Origin: Mixophyes australis
Taxonomy: Eukaryota; Chordata; Amphibia; Anura; Limnodynastidae
Reading direction: 5' to 3'
Length of the DNA stretch: 64,000 bases
Assembly (NCBI GenBank): GCA_036250195.1
Contig: JAVHZZ010000004.1
Span: 257,359,011 to 257,423,010 of the forward strand
Shown piece after piece: positions 21,293 to 31,823 of the stretch; the stretch's first letter is position 1, and each line of letters starts with the position of its first letter. A program made the translations under genes and the position numbers. The notes below the pieces were generated by a model that had not been told where the DNA came from, made no database searches, and saw nothing but the letters and a program-made list of their open reading frames with translations.

Positions 21293-22024
21293 TGTTACGA
21301 TTCCTAGTAAACTCCGCAAGCAGCCACGGAAGTATAATACAAATGTCTTTATTCCAGCAAAATATATAAGCAAGGGTTCAGTTCAATGAACATGCAGGTT
21401 TTCATAAACAGGTATAACTCCCAACATAAACATGAACAGTTGTGGCAGGAAGGTACACAGAAATAACAGGTTCCACAGAATGCTAATGTAGTTTGAATGC
21501 AGGGATAAGAATGGTGAGTTACCCAGTTCAGGATGCAAAAGTCTGTCCAGGAAGCAAACAGAGTCCAGGCAAAGTAACTGACACAAGCAAATAATCAAGG
21601 TCCAGAAGTCAGGCCAAAAGGTCAGGGCAACATGCAAAACAGTGTGGTCTAAGGTACAGGCAAATGATTCGGGGTCTCAGGCAAGCAGGCAAGGTCCAAG
21701 GTACAGGCAAATGATTCAAGGTCTCAGGCAAGCAGGCAAGGTCCAAGGTACAGGCAGGGATCATACACAGAAGTTCAGTCCAGCAGGTATATATCAAATA
21801 ACACAGGAGCAGGTTAGCAGCAGCCAGGAACAAACGGGATGAACTGCACAGAGCACAGCTTAAGGCAGGTATTTAAAGCAGTGTGACAGGTGCAGTTCTA
21901 ATTAGGCCTCAGGCAAGAAGATTAACTCCTTCAGGCATGCTGAAGAGTTTAGGAACAGAACAGCAGCACCTCTGGTGGTAGAAGGTACTGCTACTAGATA
22001 CAAAACACAGGAAGAGTTGTAACA
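21293..22024 (-). mobile_element. 5' LTR of element C
   Basis: 732 bp, near-identical to the 3' LTR; the few differences seen include a missing C near 21528 and scattered substitutions. The next element base is at 21292. I could not assign a tRNA to the region just downstream. Confidence 0.9.
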
Positions 22025-22740
22025 ATCTTGGTTTTGATGTTTTCTGAAGTACTCTAAAATGCGGAGGTTGTATTTCGTTTGCTAGGTTTCTGATGTCATC
22101 TGCCATTCTTGTATTCCCATTTCTTTCCCTTAATTGGAAGTCCTGCCTTTTGGACAAATACTAGGATCTAATTATATTCCTACAGCCTGTAATCTACATA
22201 TACGATATTTGGTTGTCCCAGCAAAGGTCTTGGGAAAGCCCTGCACCCAAGAAGAGGTTCCACCCTCCCAATGCCGTCTGCACCTCTTCTTGGGGGCAGC
22301 GGTGGAATTCAAACATAAATACCACAGACTTCCAAATATAAATCTAATTGATTTGACACTAACATCATCAATTCAAGTTATTGAGAAAATTGTTGCTAGG
22401 TTGATGGATATGTTGAGGCATTTTTTCTTCTTGTCTCTTCCTTGGAGCTTTTGAAGATAAATTCCCTTTCTCCTCAGGAATTTTTAGTGAACTATAAATC
22501 CATGGATTACAGGTTTGTTGTTTTCTGAAGTGCTCTAAAATGATGAGTTTGTTTTTCATTTACTACGTTTCTGATGTCATCTGCCATTGTTGTCTGCACA
22601 TTCCTTTCCCTTATTTTGAAATCCTGTCACTTGAACAAATACTAGAATCCACATTTCCCTATCATTTTAAAAAAATTACATTCCTACACTACATAAATCT
22701 AGGTGCTGGGAACCAAGAGTCAGGGGTATTGGTAATGGAA
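22025..22740 (+). repeat. ~520-bp satellite array, right segment
   Basis: The interrupted unit resumes at 22025 and further landmarks lie near 22154 and 22636. The last unit degrades by about 22740. Two units here show the same hairpin at about 22245-22295. Total array content is about seven units. Confidence 0.8.
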
Positions 22741-23020
22741 ATGTAATGTACCCAAGTAATCATATACATAAAATGTACCTTTACTCCTGTAACAGCTGCA
22801 GGGCTACCTCCTCCTTTCCTCAGAGCATTTAGTCTATCAGTTCATGTTGCTTTCAGCCTCTAGTAGTGACTGATGATAATGGCTAGAAACTTCTCTCTAT
22901 ATAGGCAAGTTTTTATGATGTAACAATGACACTGCTTATGTCATTAATGTGTGATGAAGTGGGTGAAGCCAGTTGGTGTGACAATGGAGAGCTAGTGAAG
23001 TGGGTGTGGCTGGTAGGTGT
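22741..23020. other. No recognisable feature
   Basis: Mixed sequence without coding or repeat signature. A GTGAAGTGGGTG/GTGTG motif recurs loosely at 22955-23010. Confidence 0.4.
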
Positions 23021-23028
23021 GGCAAACC

Positions 23029-23164
23029 CAGAGCCGTAACTAAGAATTCTAGCGCCTGGGGCGAGAAAGACAAATGCGGCCCCCCATGCCCTCCATTTTA
23101 AGCAAATCATCAGCGTTGCGCCCTGGGCGGTCGCCCCTGTCGCACAGCCCTAGTTACGGCTCTG
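23029..23164. mobile_element. 136-bp hAT-type MITE with 8-bp duplication
   Basis: Perfect terminal inverted repeats CAGAGCCGTAACTA and TAGTTACGGCTCTG are flanked by GGCAAACC on both sides (23021-23028, 23165-23172). Eight-base duplications and CAG ends are typical of hAT elements. It is G/C rich and non-coding. Confidence 0.9.
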
Positions 23165-24189
23165 GGCAAACCTCTTGGTTATTTTCTGTGCTATAGGTGG
23201 AGCTGTTTGGTGTAACATAGGAAAATATTTAGGAACACCTCAGCTTTCTTGGTGGAACCAGTGAATGTGACAAGAGGAGGATCATGTGAGAACAGTTGTG
23301 TATAGTATACCATATAGAACAACTGGAAACAAGAAAAGGCAGTGAGAGTTATATCCTATTTTAAGCTATTTATCTATTTGTTTAATAGTCAAGGACAAGG
23401 TCAATGTTTGTATGTAATAAAATGTACATGTCTATATTGTTTCATTCTCAATTACTTTACACTATTGGAATGGGAGGATGAATACTGTAAAATTAGATCA
23501 TTACAATCCATATTTGCCAGCTGATCATGATCTCCATGGAAATTCTCAAGTTTTAAAGCTTTTTTATTGTCTCGTCAAAATGGCCCTTTTTTCAATATTG
23601 ATTATGCTTACATTATGATCTTGATTCATCAAGAAAGGCAAAGAGAATGCAATTTCTGCTTTCTAAAATCAAATTGCACGGAAATTGCACGCACGTATGC
23701 CTGTATGCAAGTGTAAGCGGACCTCAAGAAACAATTCCATTTGAATACGAGTATAAGTACGCTCTGGTATACGGTACTTGTCTTATGCAGACAGACACAA
23801 CACGCTGCAGGATACGCACAATGCATGGTGAAAGTGATACGGCTAAAAATCATGTACGGCAGAAATGACCAGAGCTTGAATAGGATGAATATGCGTGTTC
23901 TCTTATTCGGCATGCTGAATCCATTTCATGCTATTCTTTTTCTCTTGACTTTGTAAGTGCATTTTAATAACAATATCGTTTAATACATATTACAAGATTT
24001 ACATTATAAACATGTTCACTACACATATTATTATGGAGTTTGTATATATGAAAATGTGTTAAAGTTCAAAATATAATCAACAATGAATATGAAACAAAGA
24101 TCAATTTTTGTACCCAATATTGCTGTTCACGGTTGTTTCTTATATGTAATATTGGAATATTGGTAATATTGCAACCTGTTAGCATTATG
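23165..24189. other. Mostly unassigned; possible MITE 23618-23960
   Basis: 23173-23610 shows nothing recognisable. From about 23618 a TTGATTCATCAAG start resembles the ends of the GGCCTGATTCATTAA-type MITEs at 30350, 30240 and 38403, but I cannot define its right end. 23960-24189 is AT-rich. Confidence 0.35.
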
Positions 24190-24612
24190 TTGCTTTGGTT
24201 GATGTTTAGCTAAGTTAGTATAATATTAGTCAACAATACAGTAGAAAAGTGTATGTACACAAGTATGTTTGAACACTTCAGTGGTGGGAGCTTGAAGGCA
24301 TGGACAGAGGAATTCTCATAGTGCGAAGTGTAATCTAAGGACAAAGAGAGACTTTACTACCTAAGGGACGTTGAGTTCCTGTGAGGTCCTGACCCCTTGA
24401 CCAATCACCTGACCTTACCTTTTTCTTAGTGTACACTGTATAAAAACCCACTGTGTTCAATGTACTGTAAGCATTTTGGATTGAAAGATTCATCCTAGTT
24501 TTAGCTATGCGCCCCTGTATGTATTGGCGATACTTTTGAATTTACTTTGGATGTGAATAAATACTTTTGGGCTTTGGAACCACATTGTTTTATATAGGAT
24601 AATCTTTATTTA
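24190..24612 (+). mobile_element. Degenerate retroviral-type solo LTR
   Basis: The block has a promoter-like CTGTATAAAAACC near 24437 and GTGAATAAATACTTTTGGGC, containing AATAAA, near 24552. GGCTTTGGAACCACA follows. The last part is shared with the solo LTRs at 1170-2052 and 49330-49421. Outer boundaries are uncertain. Confidence 0.55.
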
Positions 24613-25351
24613 CCGTTAATAGATTACTAGATTTTTCAAAATGCTGGAGGAGGGGGTGTGGACAGTTTGTGGAGGCAGTGTACATTATGATTTTAGATTA
24701 TAGAAACTATTTTTTAAAAAAACAGACAATGCAATATTGCATGAAGCAGTAGACAGACTACCTGTGCACATTGCCAGAACATTCTTTCACACACTATATG
24801 GCCTGACACACTAGACAGCACAGTCTCTAGAATCTCCATGGCTCCAAGTCCCGCAACCTGTCTCATTGCTACAGTTACAAATAAACACAACATGCAAAAA
24901 CAAAACTTAGGACCTGTTGCTGAAAACATTTCCAGTTCCGTACCTATACGTCGTCTTCCCGATATCTCTCCGTTGCACCTACATGGTCTGCCCAGTGCAC
25001 ATTAAATGCACACCTAATACAGAAATATATCAGATGAGGCTCAACATGCAAAAGTGTAAAACTGGTATCAAAGTCTAAACTACCATTTTAGAAACTTTTC
25101 TTATTTCTCGTTGGAGACTACAGACAGTTAAAATACTGACAAGTAAGAAGTACCTAACGTTGAAAAAACTGATATGCAAAAATTACTGACAGCCTAAATA
25201 ACTACGTGACAGAAATCCTGACATATAAAATACTGATGGTGTGATTGCTGACAGTGAAAATGCCGATGATCACATTGCCGACATTAAGAGGGCAATGCAA
25301 GCGATCCAGCAGCTGTATACTGTTAAATTGTATACTTATAAACACTATTAA
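24613..25351. other. No gene recognised
   Basis: AT-rich. At 25120-25280 a loose series of TACTGACAG/ATGCCGA-like words recurs at ~18-25 bp, suggesting a degraded minisatellite. Short frames here look like chance. Confidence 0.35.
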
Positions 25352-25446
25352 CCCTAGTGTTGCCAGCCTACTGCTGGTTTCCATGAAATTGGGAGGCAAA
25401 AAAGCAAAGGGTCCCTCCAATTTCATGAAGACCAACACTAGGCCAA
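25352..25446. repeat. Imperfect inverted repeat (hairpin)
   Basis: CCTAGTGTTG and CCATGAAATTGGGAGG on the left pair with CCTCCAATTTCATGAAG and CAACACTAGG on the right, arms of ~36 bp around a ~15-bp centre. It lies in a longer non-coding repeat-like tract to about 25780. Confidence 0.7.
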
Positions 25447-25976
25447 CCAGCCGGGGTGAATGGCACTATAGCAGGGGGACACAGGGCAGTGGTTGACCTG
25501 CCATAATGACAACCAACCCCAGGCTATTCAGCACTGGACAGGATTCCCTATGGAGTGGGGTCTGCAAGAAAATTGTATGGCCCCCCCAATCTAGGAAGAA
25601 CCAGCCCAGTGCTAAATGCACTAGGATGTTTCCTACACCCCTCCCTGGGGTGGTGGGTGTAGGATAATAAAGTGAAAAAAGTAGAATGAAAAAGTATAAA
25701 ACACCCTTTTAGTTTGTGGAACTACACATCCCAGCTAGCCCGGGCTGCCATTAACAATCTGGGCATGCTGGTGCTTGTATTCTTTGTGTCAGTATTATTT
25801 GTGTTGGAAATTCGTACTACATTAAGAGAGTATCCCTGAGCTCTAAGCTTGAAGGTTTGATGATTAGACCTGCATCCATACAACCACTAATCTGATCTGA
25901 TCTACAGCCCAGGGACCTATGGCATCCAGGGGGCCCTTGAAAGTGCTCAGCAGCAGTATTGATTGGTCGGGGGCGG

Positions 25977-26232
25977 GGGTGTGTGTGTCTTTGCCTGTGT
26001 GTGTCCACATGTTGCTATACTGTGTGTGTGTCCACATGCTGCTATAGTGTGTGTCCACATGTTGCTACAGTGTGTGTGTGTGCGTGTCCATGTTGCTATA
26101 GTGTGTGTGTGTGTGTGTGTGTGGCCCCATGTTGCTATAGTGTGTGTGTGGCCCCATGTTGCTATAGTGTGTGTGTGTTTATGTGTGTGGCCCCATGTTG
26201 CTATAGTGTGTCTGTGTGGCCCCATATTGATA

Positions 26233-26263
<31 letters not shown>

Positions 26264-26850
26264 GCCCCATGTTGCTATAGTGTGTGTGTGTTTGTCCAGA
26301 TGTTGATATAGTGTGTGTGTGTGTGTGTGTGTGTGGCCCCATGTTAATATAGTGTGGGTGTGTGGCCCAATGCTAATATAGTGTGAGTGTGTGTGTGTGT
26401 GTGGCCCCATGGTAATATAGTGTGTGTGTGTGTGTGGCCCCATGTTAATATAGAGTGTGTGTGTGGGCCCCATATTAATAATGTTAATATACAGTGTGTG
26501 TATGGCCCCATGTTAATATAGTATGTGTGTGTGGCGCCATGTTAATATAGTATGTGTGTGTGGCCCCATGTTAATAAAGTGTGTGTGTGTGTGTGGCCCC
26601 ATGTTAATATAGTGTGTGTGTGGCCCCATGTTTATATAGTGTGTGTTTGGCCATGTTCATATAGTGTGCGTGCGTGTGTTTGGCCATGTTCATATAGTGT
26701 GCATGTGTGTGTTTGCCCATGTTCATATAGTGTGCGTTTGTGTGTTTGGCCATGTTCATATAGTGTGTGTGTATGTGCGCACGCGCAGTATTTTAATATA
26801 GTGTGCATGCGGGCAGTATTTTAATATAGCGTGCGTGTGTGTGTGCCCGC
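25977..26850 (+). repeat. GT-rich minisatellite
   Basis: Unit of ~30-45 bp: a (GT)n run of variable length followed by GGCCCCATGTTGCTATA or GGCCCCATGTTAATATA. At least 25 units are visible. The right end shifts to GCGCGCAGTATTTTAATATA. Frames of ~90-130 codons within it are repeat artefacts. Confidence 0.9.
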
Positions 26851-27241
26851 AGTATTTTAATGTAATATTTGAGGGAAGGGTGTATATTAATATAGTGTGG
26901 GAGGTATGCTGTTTAATTGTGGAGTGTAGGTGGGGGCTAATTATTTAAGGTGAGGTGAAGGAACCTTTAATTTAATGCTGGGGTGGTTTAGGGCTATCAA
27001 TTGAATATGGGACTGATTTTGGGGAGGAGGGCTATTTATTAAATGTGAATATGAATTATTTATTGCTGGGGATGGTTGTGGAAAAATGGCTATATTTATT
27101 AAACTTTAATGCTATTTAATTTATTGATGGGACTGTTTGGAGGGAGGGAAATATGTTTTGAGTAAAAGTATACTGTTAATTTAATGTTGGGGCTGGTTGG
27201 AGAGATATAGGTCTACTTATTAAATGTGAATATTATTATTA
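26851..27241 (+). other. Imperfect AT-rich repeat following the minisatellite
   Basis: Loose units with TTATTAAATGTGAATAT and GGGGCTGGTTGGAG words recur at ~60 bp, and similar words reappear at 29192-29290 after the transposon. The tract was therefore split by that insertion. Confidence 0.5.
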
Positions 27242-27682
27242 GAGATGGGCGGGCTCGGTTCCCCGAGAACCGAACCCACCCGAACTTTGGGTATCCGAGT
27301 ACCGAGCCGAATCCAAATCGAGGCCGAACGTCATTGTGACATCGTCGGATCTCGGGGCTCGGTTCTCGCGATACTTGAAGATTATAAATACACGCCTCCA
27401 CAGCAATCCATCGCCATTTGACAGAGGGAGAGAGCAGGGTGTAGTCACAGGCTGATTAGAGCAGGGACAGAGAATACAATATTCTGAATCCAATTGTGCT
27501 AACAAAAATCGCTAGAGAAGAGAGGAGGATAGAGGAGTTGTTTTTTTTTCAATATTTGGCACTCAAAGTGCTTTTTGGGTGTCCCCCATTATTTTGCCTA
27601 AATATTTCTGGCTGTCAAAATTACTATCTGTCAGCAGTATCTACCAAATAATTTTTAGCACTACAAGTGCTTTGGGCTGAGA

Positions 27683-28376
27683 ATGGATTCAAAGCAGTCC
27701 ACATATGAGCAGAATGAGCAACCAGGTTCTGTCACCAGTCCTGATGTCAGAGTCCCAGTACGTCATCTGGGCCAGGCGATGTCAAACTACACAGTGTTTC
27801 GAAATCAGTCCAAAAAACAAAAACAATTTTTTTTTTACTGTGTTGAAGCGAAAAAGAAGTGTTATTGAGCAAAAGTTAAGTGCCGATAAAAAAACCCAAA
27901 AAACATGCCATCCTACACACGCAGTGGCAAAAGAGAGAATGAGGCCTTCACCTTTGGCTATTAGTGGCAGATCCCAAAAAGTTACCGAGCCTACAATTGG
28001 TGCACAACTACTGTTACGCGTCAAAGCCGAGCTGCAAGAAAACAGTAAGGCATTAGAGGATAATGTTTGCTCTGATTCACAAATGACACCAATCCCTGTG
28101 GAGAGTCCATCCAACAGTGGTATGTCTAATCGTGAGCATTCTGTTAGTGTACCCATAAAGAAGGGCCCTTTCAGCAGTTCTGCTGATGTGTACCTGAACA
28201 GCCCAAGTGTAGCCGGTGATACACAAATTGAGGATGCCACTTTGGAAATAGAAGAGGATGAGGGGGAGATTTGTGGAGGTGACGAGGGCGCTAATGAGGA
28301 TGTTGATGATTATGATGCAGACAGATACCAAATTGCCTTTCTCAATTTCTATTTATATTCTAGATTATATAACGGC
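27683..28376 (+). pseudogene. Unidentified acidic ORF remnant in the transposon
   Basis: ATG at 27683 opens a frame that changes at a run of T (27827-27836) and then continues to 28376, for ~230 residues in all. The middle is basic (LKRKRSVIEQK); the C-terminus is strongly acidic (EIEEDEGEICGGDEGANEDV). I do not recognise the family. It may be the N-terminal region of a transposase or an accessory protein. Confidence 0.45.
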
Positions 28377-28394
28377 TGAATAGTTTTCTATTTT

Positions 28395-28860
28395 ACTCCT
28401 AGTGCAGAGGGGATCTGATGCAGACAGATACCAAACTGCCTTTGTCCATTTCTTTGTATATTCAAATTTATAGTTCCACAGTATGTGCAGGCTGCTTTTT
28501 TTTATATTCAACTACAAGTGGAGGGCGGGGGGGGGGGCATAGATAGCCACCAACTAACGTGGTCCATTTAATTTTACTTTCTAGTTCCAGTCTGTGCAGG
28601 CTGCTTTTTTTTATACTCAACTGCAAGTGGAGGGCGGGGGGGGGCATAGATAGCCACCAAACTACCGTGGTCCATTTAATTTTACTTTCTAGTTTCACAG
28701 TCTGTGCAGGCTGCTTTTTTATATTCAACTGCAAGTGTAGGGCGTGGGGGCAGAGATAGCCACCAAACTACCGTGGTCCATTTAATTTTACTTTCTAGTT
28801 CCACAGTCTGTGCAGGCTGCTTTTCTCATATTCAACCACAAGTGGAGGGTGTAATATACA
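28395..28860 (+). repeat. ~105-113-bp tandem repeat, about four units
   Basis: GTGCAGGCTGCTTTT recurs near 28484, 28590, 28703 and 28812, with GTGGTCCATTTAATTTTAC and GTGGAGGGCGGGG in each unit. It lies within the transposon, 3' of its ORF remnant. Confidence 0.85.
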
Positions 28861-29191
28861 CCCAAAGACGATAGCTACATTGCCAATAATCAAAGATGGA
28901 GGAGGTAGACAATCAGATTTGTCTGTATAATTTGCAGACAAGTGTTCGAATGAAGGACGGCCTACCAGGGATTAAACTATTTTTTTCATAATTTATTAGC
29001 TTTAGAATTACCTCACTTATCTAAGAAACTGGTGGAGCACTAAATTGGGTTATTGTAGACCAAAAATAGCAAAACAAAACCAAACAAAACCAAAATGCAA
29101 TGGCGGTTTTGCAAAACCAAAACCAAAACACGACGGTAATCCAGATCCAAATCCGAATAAAAAACCAAAACACGGGGGTCAGTGACCATCT

Positions 29192-30140
29192 CAAATTATT
29201 ATTGTGGGGACTGGAGGGAGGCCTAATTATAAAGCTTGAGTGTTATTGTTTTAACACCTGGGCCGGTTGGAGTTTTCTAACTATCATGTACCCATTTTTT
29301 TTTCAAAATAGGGCGTCCAATATTCCAGGATAAAGAAAAGAAGGAACTGAGCTAAAGAAACCAGCTGCTACAAATGGTGAAAGTGACCAAGACAGGTAGG
29401 AGAGAGCAGGACAGTCTGCCAACAGTCCTGAGTTGGGTGATTGTCTCACTTAATCAGGATTTGGTATGACTGCAAGGACAGATGGGAGGTATGTCCCGCT
29501 TTACAACATACTGCTTGTGAAGGCAGAACTGTGTGCTTCTAACAGTAGGCTGTGTTTTTGTCTAAAATGATAACCATGTTACATAATAGGGGGCCTGCTG
29601 TCTTAAATACCCTGGGCCTCCTGAGCCTTAATCCACCTCTGGTTAGGGGAAGGCAACTGATAACTGCTCCCAGTTCCCGGACAGGACACAGACTGCACAG
29701 CAAGCCGAAGAGTTGGTAATCTCGTGAGACAAAGAGCTTCTCTACTCACTCTACAGGAAGTTCCCACCCTTATGGATGTCAGCAGCACCAGAAGCATAGA
29801 TAAGTACAGTGGGCTGGGGGTGTCATAATGTGCCTGGGGGGATGGCGTGATGGGGCTGGGAGGGCGTGATAAATGTAATGTTTTTTTATAATGTATGTAT
29901 CAATGCCCCATGTTGGCCACACCCACAACACAATGTGGTCACACCCTTTTCGGCACCGCCGTTACGTGACAGTACATAGTTTCTTTTCTGCTGGAACTGA
30001 GGTGGGCCTGTGTACTTTAAATGCCAGGGCTGATTTTTAGTCCCAGTCCAGCCCTGCCTTTGGCATACCTTTATTGTACCTTGCCTACAACCATCAGCCA
30101 CTTGTCACCTCTGTTCCACCCTTCAAGTCATAGGCAGTCA
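29192..30140. other. No gene recognised
   Basis: 29192-29290 resumes the AT-rich repeat. The remainder has no coding or terminal-repeat signal. Short frames at 29603-30101 have no recognisable domain. Confidence 0.4.
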
Positions 30141-30154
30141 TATGTCATATGCAT

Positions 30155-30256
30155 TGCTAATGGGTCCATTGGCGTAAATTGCTTTTTCTGAGCATGTGCA
30201 GAGCTAATTCACGCAAGATGGCAAACTGACTTACCTCCGAACATGAATCAGGCCCA
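30155..30256. mobile_element. MITE half ending GAATCAGGCCC
   Basis: TTTCTGAGCATGTGCAGAG and the end GAATCAGGCCCA also occur at about 38335-38424, so both are copies of one non-autonomous element. The left end is not resolved. Confidence 0.5.
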
Positions 30257-30349
30257 TAGTGTCCCAAATGAAACTTAATAGGTGAGCAAAGTGGAATCCT
30301 TATTTTTCAGTGAAGCTTGGAAAAATAATGTCAAGTTAGTAGAGATAAT

Positions 30350-30668
30350 GGGCCTGAGTCATTAAGAAGAGTAAATACATCAAAAGGAGTACTTTGCACG
30401 GTGGCAAAAACATGTTGCATTGGAGCGGGAGGTAAATTTGAAATTTGGAGACAGATTTATAGTTGAGGAAGGGCATGTCCTAGATCAACTTTATATTTCG
30501 GTGTAAAAATAAAGTTAGCAAGTATTTGTGTGCTACATGACAAAACAGCCAGTATTTAACTTATGTGCAAAATAATAAACTACTTTGCACCCCTTGCATT
30601 GTACCATGGTTTGTCCAGGATCAAATTGACTCTTTTTTTTGCCTTGCTCTTCTTAATAACCCAGGCCC
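30350..30668. mobile_element. 319-bp MITE with GGGCCTG termini
   Basis: GGGCCTGAGTCATTAAGAAG at the left matches the reverse complement of CTTCTTAATAACCCAGGCCC at the right with a small gap. Interior ACTTTGCAC blocks are also inverted. No clear target duplication. Confidence 0.75.
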
Positions 30669-31630
30669 AATGTGTTTACTCATGTGGAATCAGTGTTCTG
30701 TTTACCACTCCTCTGGTGGAATATAACACACTTGAAGAAATTGTTATGATAGGTTAACTTATAAGCAATATCCACAGCTGCACACAGCAGCGTGATAACA
30801 CTAAACACAAAAGCACATAATCTCCCTTAAATGGAGTGGTGGCACTTGCTGATGTTATATGAAGGGAGACATAACTAGGACCCAGGTGTTATATATAGTT
30901 ACCCTTGTTAATTGTGCTTCCATCTTCTGATGGCAATCAAAGTGATGTCTACAGATATAATGTTTCCAATTTCCGGGAGTGTTTCACATCCGAGTAGAAT
31001 GATTGTTTCTTCAGAGGAGTTTCATAAACAGCTGTCATTTCCGTTTGCTTTTTTCCTTCTTTCTCTCAACTAATCTGAAAGTATGACCAATGTTAAAAAA
31101 AAAAACAATAGGTATCTTCCAAGACATAATGAAATATATTAAAAATAATTGATGTTAGAAACATTGGGTGAAACATTCTCTAATGTAGTATTTTAAATGA
31201 AAAATATATATTATTCAAATTTTAGCAATCAAATTATTTGCAGCTGTTAGAACCATCAATCACCTAAAACTTCTGATCTAGGGAAAGGTCTATTCAGAAA
31301 TGTCTCCTCGGCATAATGAATAAATCATGAGTTCTCCTGTTTATTGCTTAGATGTTACTCAATGCCATTCTCAGCATCCATCTCATGACCCAGGCATGTT
31401 TGGTCATACAGTGAACATTGTAGTACTTTAGCACCACATTTCAGGATGCACTGTGGAGGGAGGATCTGGCCCGGATTTTTAGCAGTCTGTGCTTTATCCT
31501 GTTATCATTATATTAATATGAACTGCACAGAACCACTGCTCTAGCTCTGCACACTGTATGTAATTCTCAGAACCTGTAGAGACTGACTGATATTCTCAGT
31601 CTCTATTCTGTGTGTCCATGTCCCATTGTT
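30669..31630. other. No gene recognised
   Basis: AT-rich, no domain-bearing frame or clear repeat. A (TCA)n run begins at 31638 as the SINE tail. Confidence 0.4.
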
Positions 31631-31631
31631 T

Positions 31632-31815
31632 TTATATATCATCATCATCATCATCACCATTTATTTATATAGCGCCACTGACTCCGCAGCGCTGTACAGA
31701 GAACTCATTCACATCAGTCCCTGCCCCATTGGAGCTTACAGTCTAAATTCCCTAATATACACACACACACAGACAGAGAGAGACTAGGGTCAATTTTGAT
31801 AGCAACCAATTAACC
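31632..31815 (-). mobile_element. 3' tail of a split tRNA-derived SINE
   Basis: Minus-strand sequence runs TTAATTGGTTGCTATC, then a (GT)n patch and CAGCGCTGCGGAGTCAGTGG, then ATATAAATAAATGG and (TGA)n. The tail is LINE-like (L2 type). It is the continuation of the SINE head at 35641-35810; the two are separated by the 395-bp array. Confidence 0.75.
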
Positions 31816-31823
31816 TACCAATA
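31816..31823. repeat. Left copy of the duplicated SINE target
   Basis: TACCAATA here and TACCAGTA at 35641-35648 flank the array. TACCA is certainly shared; the last three bases may belong to the array. Confidence 0.7.

Larger units (their letters stand above)
18133..22024 (-). mobile_element. Element C: gag-only LTR retrotransposon
   Basis: The 3.9-kb element has LTRs at 18133-18865 and 21293-22024 with TGTTACG...GTAACA ends. Exact ATCTT flanks lie at 18128-18132 and 22025-22029. The LTRs differ at only a handful of sites by eye, so insertion looks recent relative to neighbours. The 2.43-kb interior encodes Gag-like sequence and no protease, RT or integrase. It must depend on another element for copying. 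Orientation is set by the polypurine tract and by AATAAA reading on the minus strand within the LTR. Confidence 0.9.
27242..29191 (+). mobile_element. ~1.95-kb transposon with GAGATGG termini
   Basis: The left end reads GAGATGGGCGGGCTCGG and the right end GTCAGTGACCATCTC, sharing a 7-bp inverted terminus. Flanks ATATTATTATT and AAATTATTATT could be an 11-bp duplication with one change, but both are AT-rich. It contains a decayed ORF (27683-28376) and ~110-bp repeats. Fragments of the same family occur at 40021-40235 (left end) and 46903-46974 (right end, inverted). The class is not clear to me. Confidence 0.6.

Noticed and set aside
25947..26824. His/Thr- and Val/Cys-rich frames up to 131 codons
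   Set aside because: Translations of (GT)n minisatellite DNA.
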